A stretch of DNA of 64,000 bases from DASRBN01 sp035294305 (lineage in GTDB: Bacteria; Chloroflexota; Ktedonobacteria; Ktedonobacterales; Ktedonobacteraceae). A program made the position numbers and the translations under genes. The notes beneath the pieces are model-generated. The model did not search any database. It had not been told where the DNA came from and saw nothing but the letters and a program-made list of their open reading frames with translations. The stretch's first letter is position 1; each line of letters begins with the position of its first letter. Positions 16,472 to 25,591 of this stretch are shown one piece after another. The stretch lies in NCBI GenBank assembly GCA_035294305.1, contig DATGLD010000030.1, forward strand, positions 186,001 to 250,000, written 5' to 3'.

Positions 16472-17662
16472 ATGCCTGGCGAGAGTCAATCACAACAGTT
16501 GCGCGCAGTCTGGTGGGAAGAGAATGCCGGTGGCGAAGCAGTTTGTATGATCGATCAATCGCTACTGCCACAGCGCGTGGTCATTCTCAGGCTGGCACAT
16601 GAAGAGCAAGTTGCCGATGCCATAACGACGTTAAAGGTGCGCGGCGCCCCCGCCATTGGAGTAGCCGCCGCTTTTGGTATTACCCTCTCGCTCTATCACC
16701 TGCTGCGCAAGCAGGGTGAAGGCGTGACGCAATCCGAAGTAAGGGCGCACCTGCACGGCGTAAGTGAGATGCTGCGTTGCACCCGCCCCACCGCCGTCAA
16801 CCTTGCCTGGGCCATTGACCGCATGCTGCGACGAGCAGATAATGCAATGAATGAGAATATGGCTCCCCGCCAGTTGGCGCAGCTATTACGTGACGAAGCC
16901 CAGGCCATCGCCGATGAAGATTTCGATGCCTGCATGAAAATGGGCTATTACGGAGCGGAACTCATAGCTGATGGCGATACCTTACTGACGCACTGTAACG
17001 CCGGTTCGCTGGCAACGGCCGGGTGGGGAACCGCGCTGGCCCCTATCTATGTTGCGCATCGCTCTGGGAAAAAAATACACGTCTTCGTCGATGAAACGCG
17101 CCCGGTGCTACAAGGGGCGCGTCTCACGGCCTGGGAATTGCAGCAGGCCGGTATTCCCCTGACGTTGATTACCGACAATATGGCCGGGCATTTCATGCGT
17201 ACTGCCGCTATCAAAGCCGTTTTCGTCGGGGCCGACCGCATTGCCGCCAATGGTGATGTTGCCAATAAAATCGGCACCTATAGCGTCGCGGTGCTGGCGA
17301 AAGCTCATTCTATTCCTTTCTACGTATTGGCGCCGCGTTCTACCATTGATCTGACCCTGGCGTCCGGCGAAGCCATTCCCATCGAGCAGCGCAATCCCGA
17401 AGAAGTTACGAGCATACGGGGAACTGCTATTGCTCCTGCTGGCATACATGCGGCCAATCCCGCTTTTGATGTCACACCGCATATCTACGTAACAGCGATC
17501 ATTACCGAGGCCGGAATTGCTCGACCGCCATATGAAGCATCGCTGCGCCAGCTCTGCTCCGGCTATCATAACATTGATAAATCCGCTAAGGGTAGAGGCC
17601 AGATTCAGCGTGCCCAGGAGTGGGGCCGTTTGCCCATCCCCCCAGAGCATGGAGAGCCGTAG
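16472..17662 (+). CDS. mtnA: S-methyl-5-thioribose-1-phosphate isomerase
   Basis: A 396-residue cytoplasmic enzyme that converts methylthioribose-1-phosphate to methylthioribulose-1-phosphate in methionine salvage. Family motifs are complete: VRGAPAIGVAAAFG near residue 55, HCNAGSLATAGWGTALAP with the catalytic Cys, VDETRPVLQGARLTAWEL, and GADRIAANGDVANKIGTY with the catalytic Asp. The C-terminal extension after the PHIYVTAIITEAGI strand is about 45 residues longer than usual. The HD-like gene starts 2 bp after its stop. Context with ahcY and metK supports recycling of sulfur from S-adenosylmethionine. Confidence 0.93.
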   Translation: MPGESQSQQLRAVWWEENAGGEAVCMIDQSLLPQRVVILRLAHEEQVADAITTLKVRGAPAIGVAAAFGITLSLYHLLRKQGEGVTQSEVRAHLHGVSEMLRCTRPTAVNLAWAIDRMLRRADNAMNENMAPRQLAQLLRDEAQAIADEDFDACMKMGYYGAELIADGDTLLTHCNAGSLATAGWGTALAPIYVAHRSGKKIHVFVDETRPVLQGARLTAWELQQAGIPLTLITDNMAGHFMRTAAIKAVFVGADRIAANGDVANKIGTYSVAVLAKAHSIPFYVLAPRSTIDLTLASGEAIPIEQRNPEEVTSIRGTAIAPAGIHAANPAFDVTPHIYVTAIITEAGIARPPYEASLRQLCSGYHNIDKSAKGRGQIQRAQEWGRLPIPPEHGEP

Positions 17663-17664
17663 TG

Positions 17665-18297
17665 ATGGAGAGAGAAGTGGTGCGGGCCGCCGCGGATTAT
17701 GCCGAGGAGACTCTGGATAGAGAGGGCTTCCAGTATGTCAGCGCGGTCGTAGCAAATTGTAAAATGCTGGCCGTGGAACTTGAGGAGCAGGGGGAAGATA
17801 CAGGTGCGCTAGATATGGAGGCCTTGATTCTCGCCGCATACCTGCATAACATCTCAACCGCGGCCCACGGTTTCCACGACCATCATCTCGCCTCCGCGGA
17901 AATGGCCGTGGACTTTCTACGTGAACTCGATGTGCCACCCCAGCGTATCAGCAGGGTTGAGCAGGCAATTCTCGCCCATACGACCGCTATTCCTCCGGAG
18001 CAAAGGGATGCGGTACTCCTCGAAGGGCGCATTCTCTATGATGCCGACATGCTTGGCCGCTTGAGTGGTCTCGCCGTAGTCACCTCACTCATCGAGTTCG
18101 GCACTCGTTATCCTAACCATACACTCACAAGTGAGGTACTTGTCGCCATGCTGCGTCATATCGAAGAACGTTTTGTAGAACTATATCAATCATTGAATAC
18201 AGCCCCCGCTCGTGAGAGAGCGCGGGAAAAGTTCAGCAATACACTGGCCTTTCTCGATGGCATCATTGAATACCTCGGTGACGCCACGCCGGTTTGA
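17665..18297 (+). CDS. Degenerate HD-domain protein
   Basis: A 210-residue protein, start ATG 17665 just after the mtnA stop. It has the helical plan of HD phosphohydrolases: LILAAYLHN at 54-62, HDHHLASAEMAVDFLREL, AILAHTT and LYDADMLGRLSG. The signature His-Asp pair is His61-Asn62, and the usual first His is absent (VSAVVANCKML), so metal binding is doubtful. HD enzymes hydrolyse phosphates of nucleotides; this one may use fewer metals or have a regulatory role. Its place in a SAM-recycling cluster suggests a nucleotide or methylthio-metabolite ligand. Confidence 0.7.
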   Translation: MEREVVRAAADYAEETLDREGFQYVSAVVANCKMLAVELEEQGEDTGALDMEALILAAYLHNISTAAHGFHDHHLASAEMAVDFLRELDVPPQRISRVEQAILAHTTAIPPEQRDAVLLEGRILYDADMLGRLSGLAVVTSLIEFGTRYPNHTLTSEVLVAMLRHIEERFVELYQSLNTAPARERAREKFSNTLAFLDGIIEYLGDATPV

Positions 18298-18390
18298 AGA
18301 GGGCGTAGCGGCCAGATCCATCGCGCCCCTGGCGTGGCCGATCATCGCCTGCAAGCATAGATAAACAGTTTTGAAAGGGAGGACGGAGGA

Positions 18391-19326
18391 GTGTCCATTC
18401 TAGTTGTTGGTTCGGTCGCTCTGGATACAGTCGAAACACCATTTGCCCGGGTCGAAGAAACGCTAGGCGGAGCTGCATCCTATTTTACCACGGCAGCTTC
18501 ACTGTATAGCCAGGTCAACCTGGTAGCGATAGTGGGGAGTGATTTCCCACAGGAACATATCGATTTCTGGCATACGCGCCCGGTGAGCCTGGCGGGTCTC
18601 CAGGTGAAAGAAGGAAACACTTTTCGCTGGACCGCGCGCTACCATATGGATATGAATACACGCGATACGCTCGACACCCGGCTGGGCGTCTATGAAGGTT
18701 TCCATCCTATTATTCCAGAGGAGTACCGCTGCAGCGAACTGCTATTCCTGGCCAATATCCAGCCGGAATTGCAACTGGAAGTGCTGGAGCAGGTTCTCCA
18801 GCCCCGCCTCACGGTGCTGGACACAATGGAACTCTGGATCATGACCGCGCGCCCACAACTCACCGAGGTCATCAAGCGCGTGGATATCCTTTTAATGAGC
18901 GAGGAAGAAATACGCCAGTACACGGAATGTCCCAGTATTGTCGCCGGTGTACGGCAACTCCTGAGTATGGGCTTGAAATACGTCGTGGTAAAGCAGGGCA
19001 GTTACGGTGCGCTGCTTTTTGGCGCGGACGGCACCTTTTTTAGCGCTCCTACCTATCCCCTGGAAGAAGTTATCGATCCGACAGGCGCGGGTGATGCATT
19101 TGCCGGCGGCTTCCTCGGCTATCTTTCGCTAGTAGAGCCGCAGCCCGGTGACAGCTATGCCGTGGCAGATCTAAAACGCGCCGTCGTCCACGGCAACATC
19201 ATCGGCTCCTATGTCTGTGAAGATTTCAGCATCCAACGCCTGCGCACCCTGACTATGGACGATATTGCCGAACGTTACCATGCGCTTGTCATGTGTTCGC
19301 ACTTCGATCCCAATTGGAAACCGTAG
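18391..19326 (+). CDS. PfkB-family sugar or nucleoside kinase
   Basis: A 311-residue cytoplasmic kinase with a GTG start preceded by GGAGGACGGAGGA. The N-terminal sheet (ILVVGSVALDTVETPF) and Gly-Gly motif (LGGAASYFTTAAS) form the substrate site; the C-terminal signature DPTGAGDAFAGGFLGYL contains the catalytic Asp and anion hole. PfkB enzymes phosphorylate ribose, adenosine and related substrates. Next to ahcY, which releases adenosine, an adenosine-kinase-like role is attractive, though unproven; ribose or methylthioribose are alternatives. Confidence 0.8.
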   Translation: MSILVVGSVALDTVETPFARVEETLGGAASYFTTAASLYSQVNLVAIVGSDFPQEHIDFWHTRPVSLAGLQVKEGNTFRWTARYHMDMNTRDTLDTRLGVYEGFHPIIPEEYRCSELLFLANIQPELQLEVLEQVLQPRLTVLDTMELWIMTARPQLTEVIKRVDILLMSEEEIRQYTECPSIVAGVRQLLSMGLKYVVVKQGSYGALLFGADGTFFSAPTYPLEEVIDPTGAGDAFAGGFLGYLSLVEPQPGDSYAVADLKRAVVHGNIIGSYVCEDFSIQRLRTLTMDDIAERYHALVMCSHFDPNWKP

Positions 19327-19500
19327 GAGTCCTGGTGATTCTCCATGAGGTGGCAAGAGATTCTGCCCCGCTCGCTGCGCTCAGAAGCTCGCGCCTCATA
19401 TGCAGATAAGGCAGCAGTTGGTAAAAAAGTGATACTATATCAAGCAGTGAAATGAAATACAGAAAAAACTTCTGTCTGTTAGGAAAGGAAAACATACTCC

Positions 19501-20769
19501 ATGACAACTTCGATGAGAGGTGATGTCAAAGACATCTCACTTGCGCCACGCGGCAAAGACCGTATCGAATGGGCCGCTAAAGAAATGCCCGTTCTTCGCC
19601 TGATCCGCGAGCGTTTCTCCAAAGACCAGCCCCTCAAAGGCGTGCGCATGTCGGGTTGCCTGCATATCACTACCGAGACAGCTAACCTCGCCATCACTCT
19701 GAAAGCAGGCGGGGCCGACCTCAACCTGTGCGCCTCCAATCCACTCTCTACACAGGACGATGTAGCTGCCGCGCTAATCAGCGAATATGGCATCCCCACC
19801 TTTGCAATTAAAGGCGAGGACGAGCAAACCTATTATCGCCATATCAACTCTGTGCTTGATCACGAACCCAATATGACGATGGATGACGGCTGTGACCTCG
19901 TTTCAACGCTGCATACCTCGCGCACCGAACTCATCCCCGCCATCATCGCTGGCATGGAAGAAACGACCACCGGCGTTATTCGCCTGCGCAGCATGGAACG
20001 AGATGGTGTGCTGCGCTTCCCCGTCCTGGCGGTCAATGAATCGGATACCAAGCATTTATTTGATAATCGCTATGGGACCGGCCAGAGTTCAATCGATGCC
20101 ATCATCCGCTCCACCAATATCCTGCTGGCAGGTCGTACAGTCGTTGTCCTCGGTTACGGCTGGTGCGGTCGCGGCGTTGCCTCGCGCGCGCATGGCATGG
20201 GTGCTAACGTCATCGTCACCGAGGTCAACCCGATTCGAGCGCTGGAAGCTGTCATGGACGGGTACCGCGTCATGCCAGGCGTCGAAGCAGCCGGGGTCGG
20301 AGACATCTTTATCACTGTAACCGGTGATGTCAACGTGATAGATCGCCCTCACCTGGAACGCATGAAATCTGGCGCGATTATCGCCAACTCCGGCCATTTT
20401 AACGATGAGATCAACATTCCAGCCTTGGAGGCGCTCTCGGTTAAAAAGCGCCGCGTGCGCGATTTTGTCGATGAATATACCTATGCCGACGGGAGGCAGG
20501 TGTACCTGCTGGCCGAAGGGCGTCTCGTCAATCTCTCGGCCGCCGAGGGGCATCCCGCCAGCGTCATGGACATGAGCTTTGCCAATCAAGCCCTGGGCGC
20601 CGAGTACATGCTGCTCCACGCAAAAGAGATGCCGCCGCGAGTTTATACGCTGCCTGGCTCAATCGACAAAGAAATCGCTACCCTCAAGCTCAAGGCTATG
20701 GGAGTACGCATCGACACCCTTACTCCCGAACAGGAAACCTACCTCAATTCGTGGGAATCCGGCACCTAG
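19501..20769 (+). CDS. ahcY: Adenosylhomocysteinase
   Basis: A 422-residue enzyme that hydrolyses S-adenosylhomocysteine to homocysteine and adenosine, removing the inhibitory product of methyl transfer. Seen: CLHITTETANLAITLKAGG, the EETTTGVIRL substrate loop, the NAD-binding GYGWCGRGVASRAHGMGA near 220 and the C-terminal LNSW region. The length matches the prokaryotic form without the large plant/animal insert. AGGAAAGGA lies upstream of the ATG. It lies directly before the SAM riboswitch of metK, completing the methyl cycle. Confidence 0.95.
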   Translation: MTTSMRGDVKDISLAPRGKDRIEWAAKEMPVLRLIRERFSKDQPLKGVRMSGCLHITTETANLAITLKAGGADLNLCASNPLSTQDDVAAALISEYGIPTFAIKGEDEQTYYRHINSVLDHEPNMTMDDGCDLVSTLHTSRTELIPAIIAGMEETTTGVIRLRSMERDGVLRFPVLAVNESDTKHLFDNRYGTGQSSIDAIIRSTNILLAGRTVVVLGYGWCGRGVASRAHGMGANVIVTEVNPIRALEAVMDGYRVMPGVEAAGVGDIFITVTGDVNVIDRPHLERMKSGAIIANSGHFNDEINIPALEALSVKKRRVRDFVDEYTYADGRQVYLLAEGRLVNLSAAEGHPASVMDMSFANQALGAEYMLLHAKEMPPRVYTLPGSIDKEIATLKLKAMGVRIDTLTPEQETYLNSWESGT

Positions 20770-20800
20770 GGCGGACGGAGTATGTACGGATTGACCTCGA

Positions 20801-20825
20801 GGGCGACCACCAGGGCGCGCCTTTC
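20801..20825. repeat. Dispersed palindrome, family B
   Basis: GGGCGACCACCAGGGCGCGCC after ahcY is one of a family built on GGGCGACC/GGTCGCCC, also at 1206, 49875 and 62595. Confidence 0.4.
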
Positions 20826-20927
20826 CAATGAATGAGACGAGTAGCTCAATGTATGAGCACAGCGCTCCTGGGTTTGTTCCGTCCCAAACGGATTGAGCAT
20901 TCATGAGCGTTCGTGTCACTTCCCCGT

Positions 20928-20953
20928 AAGGACAGTGCCTGGTGCCTGTCCTT
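20928..20953. repeat. Dispersed palindrome, family A
   Basis: AAGGACAG and CTGTCCTT form a perfect 8-bp stem around TGCCTGGTGC, between ahcY and the metK leader promoter. Confidence 0.6.
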
Positions 20954-20985
20954 GTCGGTGCCACGAAATCCGAAAAGGGTCAAAC

Positions 20986-21015
20986 TTGACATTCCGCTTC
21001 CTCCCTCGTTATACT
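20986..21015 (+). promoter_or_regulatory. Sigma-70 promoter of the metK leader
   Basis: TTGACA (20986-20991), an 18-nt spacer and TATACT (21010-21015), about 80 bp before the SAM aptamer. Confidence 0.8.
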
Positions 21016-21095
21016 TTAGAAGTAAAGAAATCCTTCGTGGATGCCGCGAACACAAACAAAGAAATACCAGGGACATACTTCAAGGTGTCCTTGAA

Positions 21096-21208
21096 GCTCT
21101 CATCAAGAGAGGTGGAGGGAAACGGCCCGATGAAGCCCGGCAACCCGCCTGCCTAGCCGCAGGAAGGGTGCCAATTCCGGCGGGATGTAATCCGCGAGAT
21201 GAGGGGCA
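21096..21208 (+). ncRNA. SAM-I (S-box) riboswitch
   Basis: The order CTCATCAAGAGAGGTGGAGG, GGCCCGATGAAGCCCGGCAA, AAGGGTGCCAATTCC and GAGATGAGGGG matches the conserved SAM-I aptamer: P1 strands at both ends, the kink-turn, the SAM-binding core and the P4 closing. A terminator follows at 21223. AGGGG at the 3' side of P1 can pair with CCCCT of the terminator stem, giving the classic switch: SAM-bound RNA terminates. It controls metK and, through the overlap, map. Confidence 0.93.
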
Positions 21209-21222
21209 TATGCCACAAAGCT

Positions 21223-21249
21223 AAAACCCCTGCATTTCAGGGTTTTTTT
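21223..21249 (+). terminator. Riboswitch terminator
   Basis: AAACCC(C)TG pairs with CAGGGTTT, one C bulged, followed by a run of seven T. It is the expression platform of the SAM riboswitch. Confidence 0.85.
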
Positions 21250-21378
21250 CATATCCTGGGCATTTCTCTGAAATGGACCTGGTTGACATAAAAATACAAT
21301 AAGAAGAAGTTTTGCTGAACGAAATGTAGGGGCCGCTTGATCGTGCCCGGCGCCGCTTGATCGGCCAAAGGAGAGCCA

Positions 21379-22665
21379 ATGAGCAATTTTATGAAAAGTC
21401 CGAAATCGTTTTTCACCAGCGAATCGGTCACCGAGGGACACCCCGATAAGCTGTGCGACCAGATTTCGGATGCCGTCCTCGATGCAATTCTGGCCCAGGA
21501 CCCCATGGCGCGCGTCGCCTGCGAAACCGCCACTACCACCGGTCTCGTGCTTGTCGCAGGTGAAATCACTACCACTGCCTGGATCGACATGCCCGCCGTC
21601 GTGCGCAAGACGGTTGAGCAGGTTGGCTATGTCAGCGCCGATTATGGTTTCGACTATCGGACATGTGGGGTTGTTACCTCTATCGGCAAGCAGTCGCCAG
21701 ATATTGATCTAGGGGTCAGCCGTTCAATGGAGGCCAAAACGGGCACGGCTGTCCTGAGTGATAGCGAATTGGAGAGCATCGGTGCGGGCGACCAGGGGAT
21801 GATGATCGGTTTCGCCTGCAACGAAACTCCGGAATTGATGCCCATGCCGATCAGCCTCGCCCACAAGCTTACGCGCCAGCTCTCGCGCGTGCGCCGCAAA
21901 TCGTGGGAGGGCACCGGGCCCATGGCCTATCTACGGCCCGACGGTAAAAGTCAGGTCACTATTCAATATGAATATGGTCGCCCTGTACGTGTTGACACCA
22001 TCGTCATCTCTACTCAGCACGCGGATTACGTTGATAAAGACCAGATTCGCTCGGACGTGATCGATTATATTATCAAGCCGGTCATTCCCGCGCACTTGCT
22101 TGATAGCAATACCAAGATTTTTGTCAATCCCACAGGGCGTTTCGTCACCGGAGGCCCTATGGGTGATGCCGGGCTGACCGGGCGCAAAATCATTGTTGAT
22201 ACCTATGGCGGCATGGCCCGCCATGGCGGTGGTGCTTTTAGCGGCAAGGACCCGACCAAAGTTGACCGCTCTGCATCTTACGCGGTACGTCATATCGCCA
22301 AAAACGTCGTCGCCGCCGGCCTTGCGGACCGCGTGGAATTGCAGGTTGCCTACGCCATCGGGGTGGCGCGCCCGCTTTCGCTCTTCATCGATACTTTCGG
22401 TACCGGCAAGGTTTCAGACGAGGAGATGGTGCGCCTCATCAATGAACACTTTGATCTACGGCCCGCCGGCATCATTCAATCGTTGAACCTGCGCCGCCCC
22501 ATTTACCAGCCTACCGCGGCATTCGGCCACTTTGGCCGCACCGACATCGATCTTCCCTGGGAAGCTCTCGATAAAGTTCCCATGCTGCGCAAGGGGGTGG
22601 GCGCCAGCGTAGAAACCAGTGACCAGGCCGCGATGACAGAAGGGGAAATGATGGATGTCGATTGA
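21379..22665 (+). CDS. metK: S-adenosylmethionine synthase
   Basis: A 428-residue enzyme making S-adenosylmethionine from methionine and ATP. Signatures: TSESVTEGHPDKLCDQISDA at the N-terminus with the ATP-binding His, GAGDQGMMIGFACNETPELM in the middle, and GGGAFSGKDPTKVDRSASY with the P-loop-like motif. AAAGGAG precedes the ATG. It is slightly longer than the usual 380-400 residues because of its C-terminal extension after the FGHFGR region. Its expression is under the SAM-I riboswitch, and its 3' end overlaps map by 11 bp. Confidence 0.96.
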   Translation: MSNFMKSPKSFFTSESVTEGHPDKLCDQISDAVLDAILAQDPMARVACETATTTGLVLVAGEITTTAWIDMPAVVRKTVEQVGYVSADYGFDYRTCGVVTSIGKQSPDIDLGVSRSMEAKTGTAVLSDSELESIGAGDQGMMIGFACNETPELMPMPISLAHKLTRQLSRVRRKSWEGTGPMAYLRPDGKSQVTIQYEYGRPVRVDTIVISTQHADYVDKDQIRSDVIDYIIKPVIPAHLLDSNTKIFVNPTGRFVTGGPMGDAGLTGRKIIVDTYGGMARHGGGAFSGKDPTKVDRSASYAVRHIAKNVVAAGLADRVELQVAYAIGVARPLSLFIDTFGTGKVSDEEMVRLINEHFDLRPAGIIQSLNLRRPIYQPTAAFGHFGRTDIDLPWEALDKVPMLRKGVGASVETSDQAAMTEGEMMDVD

Positions 22666-23401
22666 ATCAGAGCAAGATTTGCAGTCTCTTTTACGTATTG
22701 GAAAAATCGTCGGCCTCACCTTGCAAGAGATGCAAAAGAGCGTTCGACCGGGCATGACCACCGGCGAACTCGATCAGATAGGGGCGGCTTTCCTTAAGAG
22801 TCACGGCGCCCGTTCCGCCCCGCCAATGGTCTATGGTTTTCCGGGTACCGCTTGCATCTCAGTGAACGATGAAGCCGCCCACGGAATTCCAGGTGACCGC
22901 GTCATTGGGGCGGGTGACCTCGTAAAGATCGATGTCACAGCCGAACTGGATGGCTATTATGCCGATGCCGCGGTCACTGTTGCCGTGCCACCTGTTTCAC
23001 CGCTCAGGAGCCGTTTAGTTGCCTGCGCGAAAGCCGCGCTTGAGAAAGGTATTCTCGCCGCCCAGGCCGGCAAGCCGATCAACGCCATCGGTCGTACCGT
23101 AGAACTGGAAGTCCAGCATCGCAAGTTCTCCGTCATACGCGAACTCTGCGGGCATGGTGTCGGCAGAACTATCCATGAGGAGCCGCGTGTCATTCCAAGC
23201 TACTACTCCCCGCAGTTCTCGCAGCGCCTTACCGAAGGCCTCGTACTCGCCATCGAGCCTCACATTTCCGCCAAAGCAGCACATATTCAAGATTCTGTGG
23301 ATGGTTGGACCCTGAAGACCAACAACGGCACTCCCGTCGCGAATTATGAACATACCGTCGTAGTCACAAAGGGCAAGCCACTCGTGATCACTGCTATCTG
23401 A
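22655..23401 (+). CDS. map: Methionine aminopeptidase, type I
   Basis: A 248-residue metalloenzyme that removes the initiator Met. The metal ligands of the pita-bread fold are visible: IDVTAELDGYYADAA (two Asp), GHGVGRTIHEEP (His) and LAIEPH plus NYEHTVVV (two Glu). No N-terminal zinc-finger extension is present. Its ATG lies inside the metK end, so it is translationally coupled and shares the riboswitch, an unusual link of Met removal to SAM level. A hairpin follows at 23419. Confidence 0.92.
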   Translation: MSIESEQDLQSLLRIGKIVGLTLQEMQKSVRPGMTTGELDQIGAAFLKSHGARSAPPMVYGFPGTACISVNDEAAHGIPGDRVIGAGDLVKIDVTAELDGYYADAAVTVAVPPVSPLRSRLVACAKAALEKGILAAQAGKPINAIGRTVELEVQHRKFSVIRELCGHGVGRTIHEEPRVIPSYYSPQFSQRLTEGLVLAIEPHISAKAAHIQDSVDGWTLKTNNGTPVANYEHTVVVTKGKPLVITAI

Positions 23402-23418
23402 TAGTTAGATGATTTATC

Positions 23419-23452
23419 CACCCCAGGGTGCCTACAAAGACATCCTGGGGTG
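23419..23452 (+). terminator. Hairpin after map
   Basis: CACCCCAGG and CCTGGGGTG form a perfect 9-bp stem with a 16-nt loop, 17 bp past the map stop, without a T-tract. The rest of the 322-bp gap up to 23723 shows a TATAAT at 23585-23590 with no good -35 box and nothing else I can name. Confidence 0.5.
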
Positions 23453-23723
23453 AAACAAGTGAGCAGGCCTTCTGCGGGTCGCTGGTTTGTCCTGCTATGC
23501 TCCATCATCACTCGCGGCGTTCTGGTGCGAGCCGCCGGTTTGGTTGTTTGGTTCCCGCATGGTGCAGATCTTGCCACGAACAGGTATAATAAATCTCATA
23601 AATGGGTTCAAAAAAGGGACTGGCTCTTACCGTTTCCTTGCGAGAGCAGTAGAGCTACCAAACCCGCAAACGTCAAGTGCAAATGCATTTAATTCATGTG
23701 CCAGATAGAAGGAGCATAGCGTT

Positions 23724-24872
23724 ATGGACTTCACGCTCAACGAAGAGCAATTGGCAATTCGAGATACCTGTCGCGAGTTCGCGCAACAGGAGATCAAACC
23801 CCGCGCGGAAGAAATGGACCGCACAGGCGCGTTCCCCTACGACCTGATCCGCCGGATGGGAGCATTAGGACTGCTGGGACTGCCGTTTCCCGAAGAATAC
23901 GGCGGCGCTGGCGCCGATTTCCTCTCCTACTGCCTTGCCATCGAGGAAATTTCGCGTGCCGATGTTTCCGTCGGTATTACGATGGAGGCCCATACATCGC
24001 TTGGTTCGACCCCTTTTTACCTGTATGCTACCGAAGAACAAAAGCAGCAATACCTGGTTCCACTGGCCCGTGGCGAGAAACTATGGGCTTTCGGTCTCAC
24101 CGAGCCGGAAGCGGGCTCCGACTCGGGTGGCACGCAGACACGCGCTGTCCTGCGCGATGGCAACTGGCATATCAACGGCGCCAAGGCTTTCATCACCAAC
24201 GCCGGGACAGATATGACAGGCGGTGTCACCATCACTGCCGTCACCGGTATGCGTCCCGATGGTCGCAAAGAGATCACCAACTTTATCATACCCAAAGGCA
24301 CACCCGGCTACATCATTGGCCAACCTTATAAAAAAATGGGCTGGAAAGCCTCGGATACCCGCCCACTCACGTTCGAAGATTGCGTAATACCTGAAGAAAA
24401 CATGCTGGGCCAGCGCGGCGAAGGCTTCAAACATTTCATGCATATCCTCGATGCCGGGCGTATCGCTATTGCCGCGCTCTCCGTGGGTCTCGCGCAGGCC
24501 TGCCTCGATGAAGCGCTGAGCTATGCCAAAGTACGCAAGCAATTCGGCAAACCGATCAGTTCATTCCAGGCTATCCAGTTTAAACTCGCCGATATGGATA
24601 CAGAAATAGAGCTCGCTCGTTTAATGTACTATAAGGCCGCGTGGCTGCATATGCAGGGCAAACCTTTCCGGCGCGAGGCCGCAATAGCCAAACTCTTCGC
24701 CTCAGAAACGGCCAAGCGCGCCGCAGACCAGGCCGTGCAGATTCATGGCGGCTACGGCTTCATGGATGAATTTCCCGTCTCGCGCTACTGGCGCAGCGTC
24801 AAAATCAACGAAATCGGCGAAGGTACCAGCGAGGTGCAGCGCCTGGTGATCGCGAAACACCTCGGTATCTGA
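23724..24872 (+). CDS. Acyl-CoA dehydrogenase
   Basis: A 382-residue FAD enzyme that oxidises acyl-CoA thioesters in fatty-acid or branched-chain amino-acid breakdown. Visible signatures: FGLTEPEAGSDSGGTQTRAV (ACADS_1), the substrate-binding SFQAIQFKLADM, QIHGGYGFMDEFPVSRYWRS (ACADS_2) and the catalytic Glu in NEIGEGTSEVQRL. Length is typical. AGAAGGAG precedes the ATG. It stands alone, without an adjacent electron-transfer flavoprotein, so chain-length preference cannot be inferred. Confidence 0.92.
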   Translation: MDFTLNEEQLAIRDTCREFAQQEIKPRAEEMDRTGAFPYDLIRRMGALGLLGLPFPEEYGGAGADFLSYCLAIEEISRADVSVGITMEAHTSLGSTPFYLYATEEQKQQYLVPLARGEKLWAFGLTEPEAGSDSGGTQTRAVLRDGNWHINGAKAFITNAGTDMTGGVTITAVTGMRPDGRKEITNFIIPKGTPGYIIGQPYKKMGWKASDTRPLTFEDCVIPEENMLGQRGEGFKHFMHILDAGRIAIAALSVGLAQACLDEALSYAKVRKQFGKPISSFQAIQFKLADMDTEIELARLMYYKAAWLHMQGKPFRREAAIAKLFASETAKRAADQAVQIHGGYGFMDEFPVSRYWRSVKINEIGEGTSEVQRLVIAKHLGI

Positions 24873-24890
24873 CAATTGGCAACGTCCTGT

Positions 24891-24915
24891 AGGGACAGGG
24901 CCTGGCGCCTGCCCT
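24891..24915. repeat. Dispersed palindrome, family A
   Basis: AGGGACAGGGCCTGGCGCCTGCCCT lies between the acyl-CoA dehydrogenase and DUF1003 genes; close in sequence to the copy at 20928. Confidence 0.55.
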
Positions 24916-24975
24916 CGTCGGGATGGCAAGATCTCCCTATTCATTCATCAAAATTCATGGCAGAGGAGGAACAAT

Positions 24976-25587
24976 ATGGATATCACTCCTGGCGTAGAAT
25001 CGGTAGTTCCAAAGCATGCTCACGGCGAGGGACACGCTCCGTTGCTTGGGGGAATACACGTCAAGTTCCCTACGTTCAAACACAACCATCCGGCTATCAT
25101 CAATGTGAATGAGGTCGCCGCTGAACAGTTAACGGCGGGGCAGAAGATCGCTGACACTGTGGCCTCAACCGTTGGCAGCTGGCGCTTTATCATAATTCAA
25201 AGCTGCATCCTGGCCGTCTGGCTGGCTTTGAATATCACCGGAATAGTCTATCGTTGGGATCCCTATCCTTTTATACTCTTGAACCTGGCTCTATCGTTTC
25301 AAGCCGCATACGCAGCTCCGTTTGTGATGATGTCCCAGAATCGCCAGGCCGAAAAAGACCGCCTGACCGCCCAAAACGACTACATTTGTGATACAAAAGG
25401 CGAAGAAGAGATCCGTCACATCATGGAGCATCTCGATCACCAGGATGATTTGATCCTCCAAATTGTGAAGCGTCTGGAAGAGCAGCATACCGAGATGCGG
25501 GAGCAGATTGCCCGCCTGGACCCGGCTCTGGTGAAACGCCTGGCAATCGAGATGCAGCAGGTTGTGAAAGAGCAAGAAGCGCCCTGA
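24976..25587 (+). CDS. DUF1003 family membrane protein
   Basis: A 203-residue protein with GAGGAGG before the ATG. Two membrane segments (FIIIQSCILAVWLALNITGI and FILLNLALSFQAAYAAPFVM) are joined by YRWDPYP and followed by MSQNRQAEKDRLTAQNDY, the hallmark of DUF1003. A coiled-coil tail ends the protein. The family is widespread and its role is unknown. It converges on the anti-sigma gene with only 4 bp between stops. Confidence 0.85.
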   Translation: MDITPGVESVVPKHAHGEGHAPLLGGIHVKFPTFKHNHPAIINVNEVAAEQLTAGQKIADTVASTVGSWRFIIIQSCILAVWLALNITGIVYRWDPYPFILLNLALSFQAAYAAPFVMMSQNRQAEKDRLTAQNDYICDTKGEEEIRHIMEHLDHQDDLILQIVKRLEEQHTEMREQIARLDPALVKRLAIEMQQVVKEQEAP

Positions 25588-25591
25588 AAAC

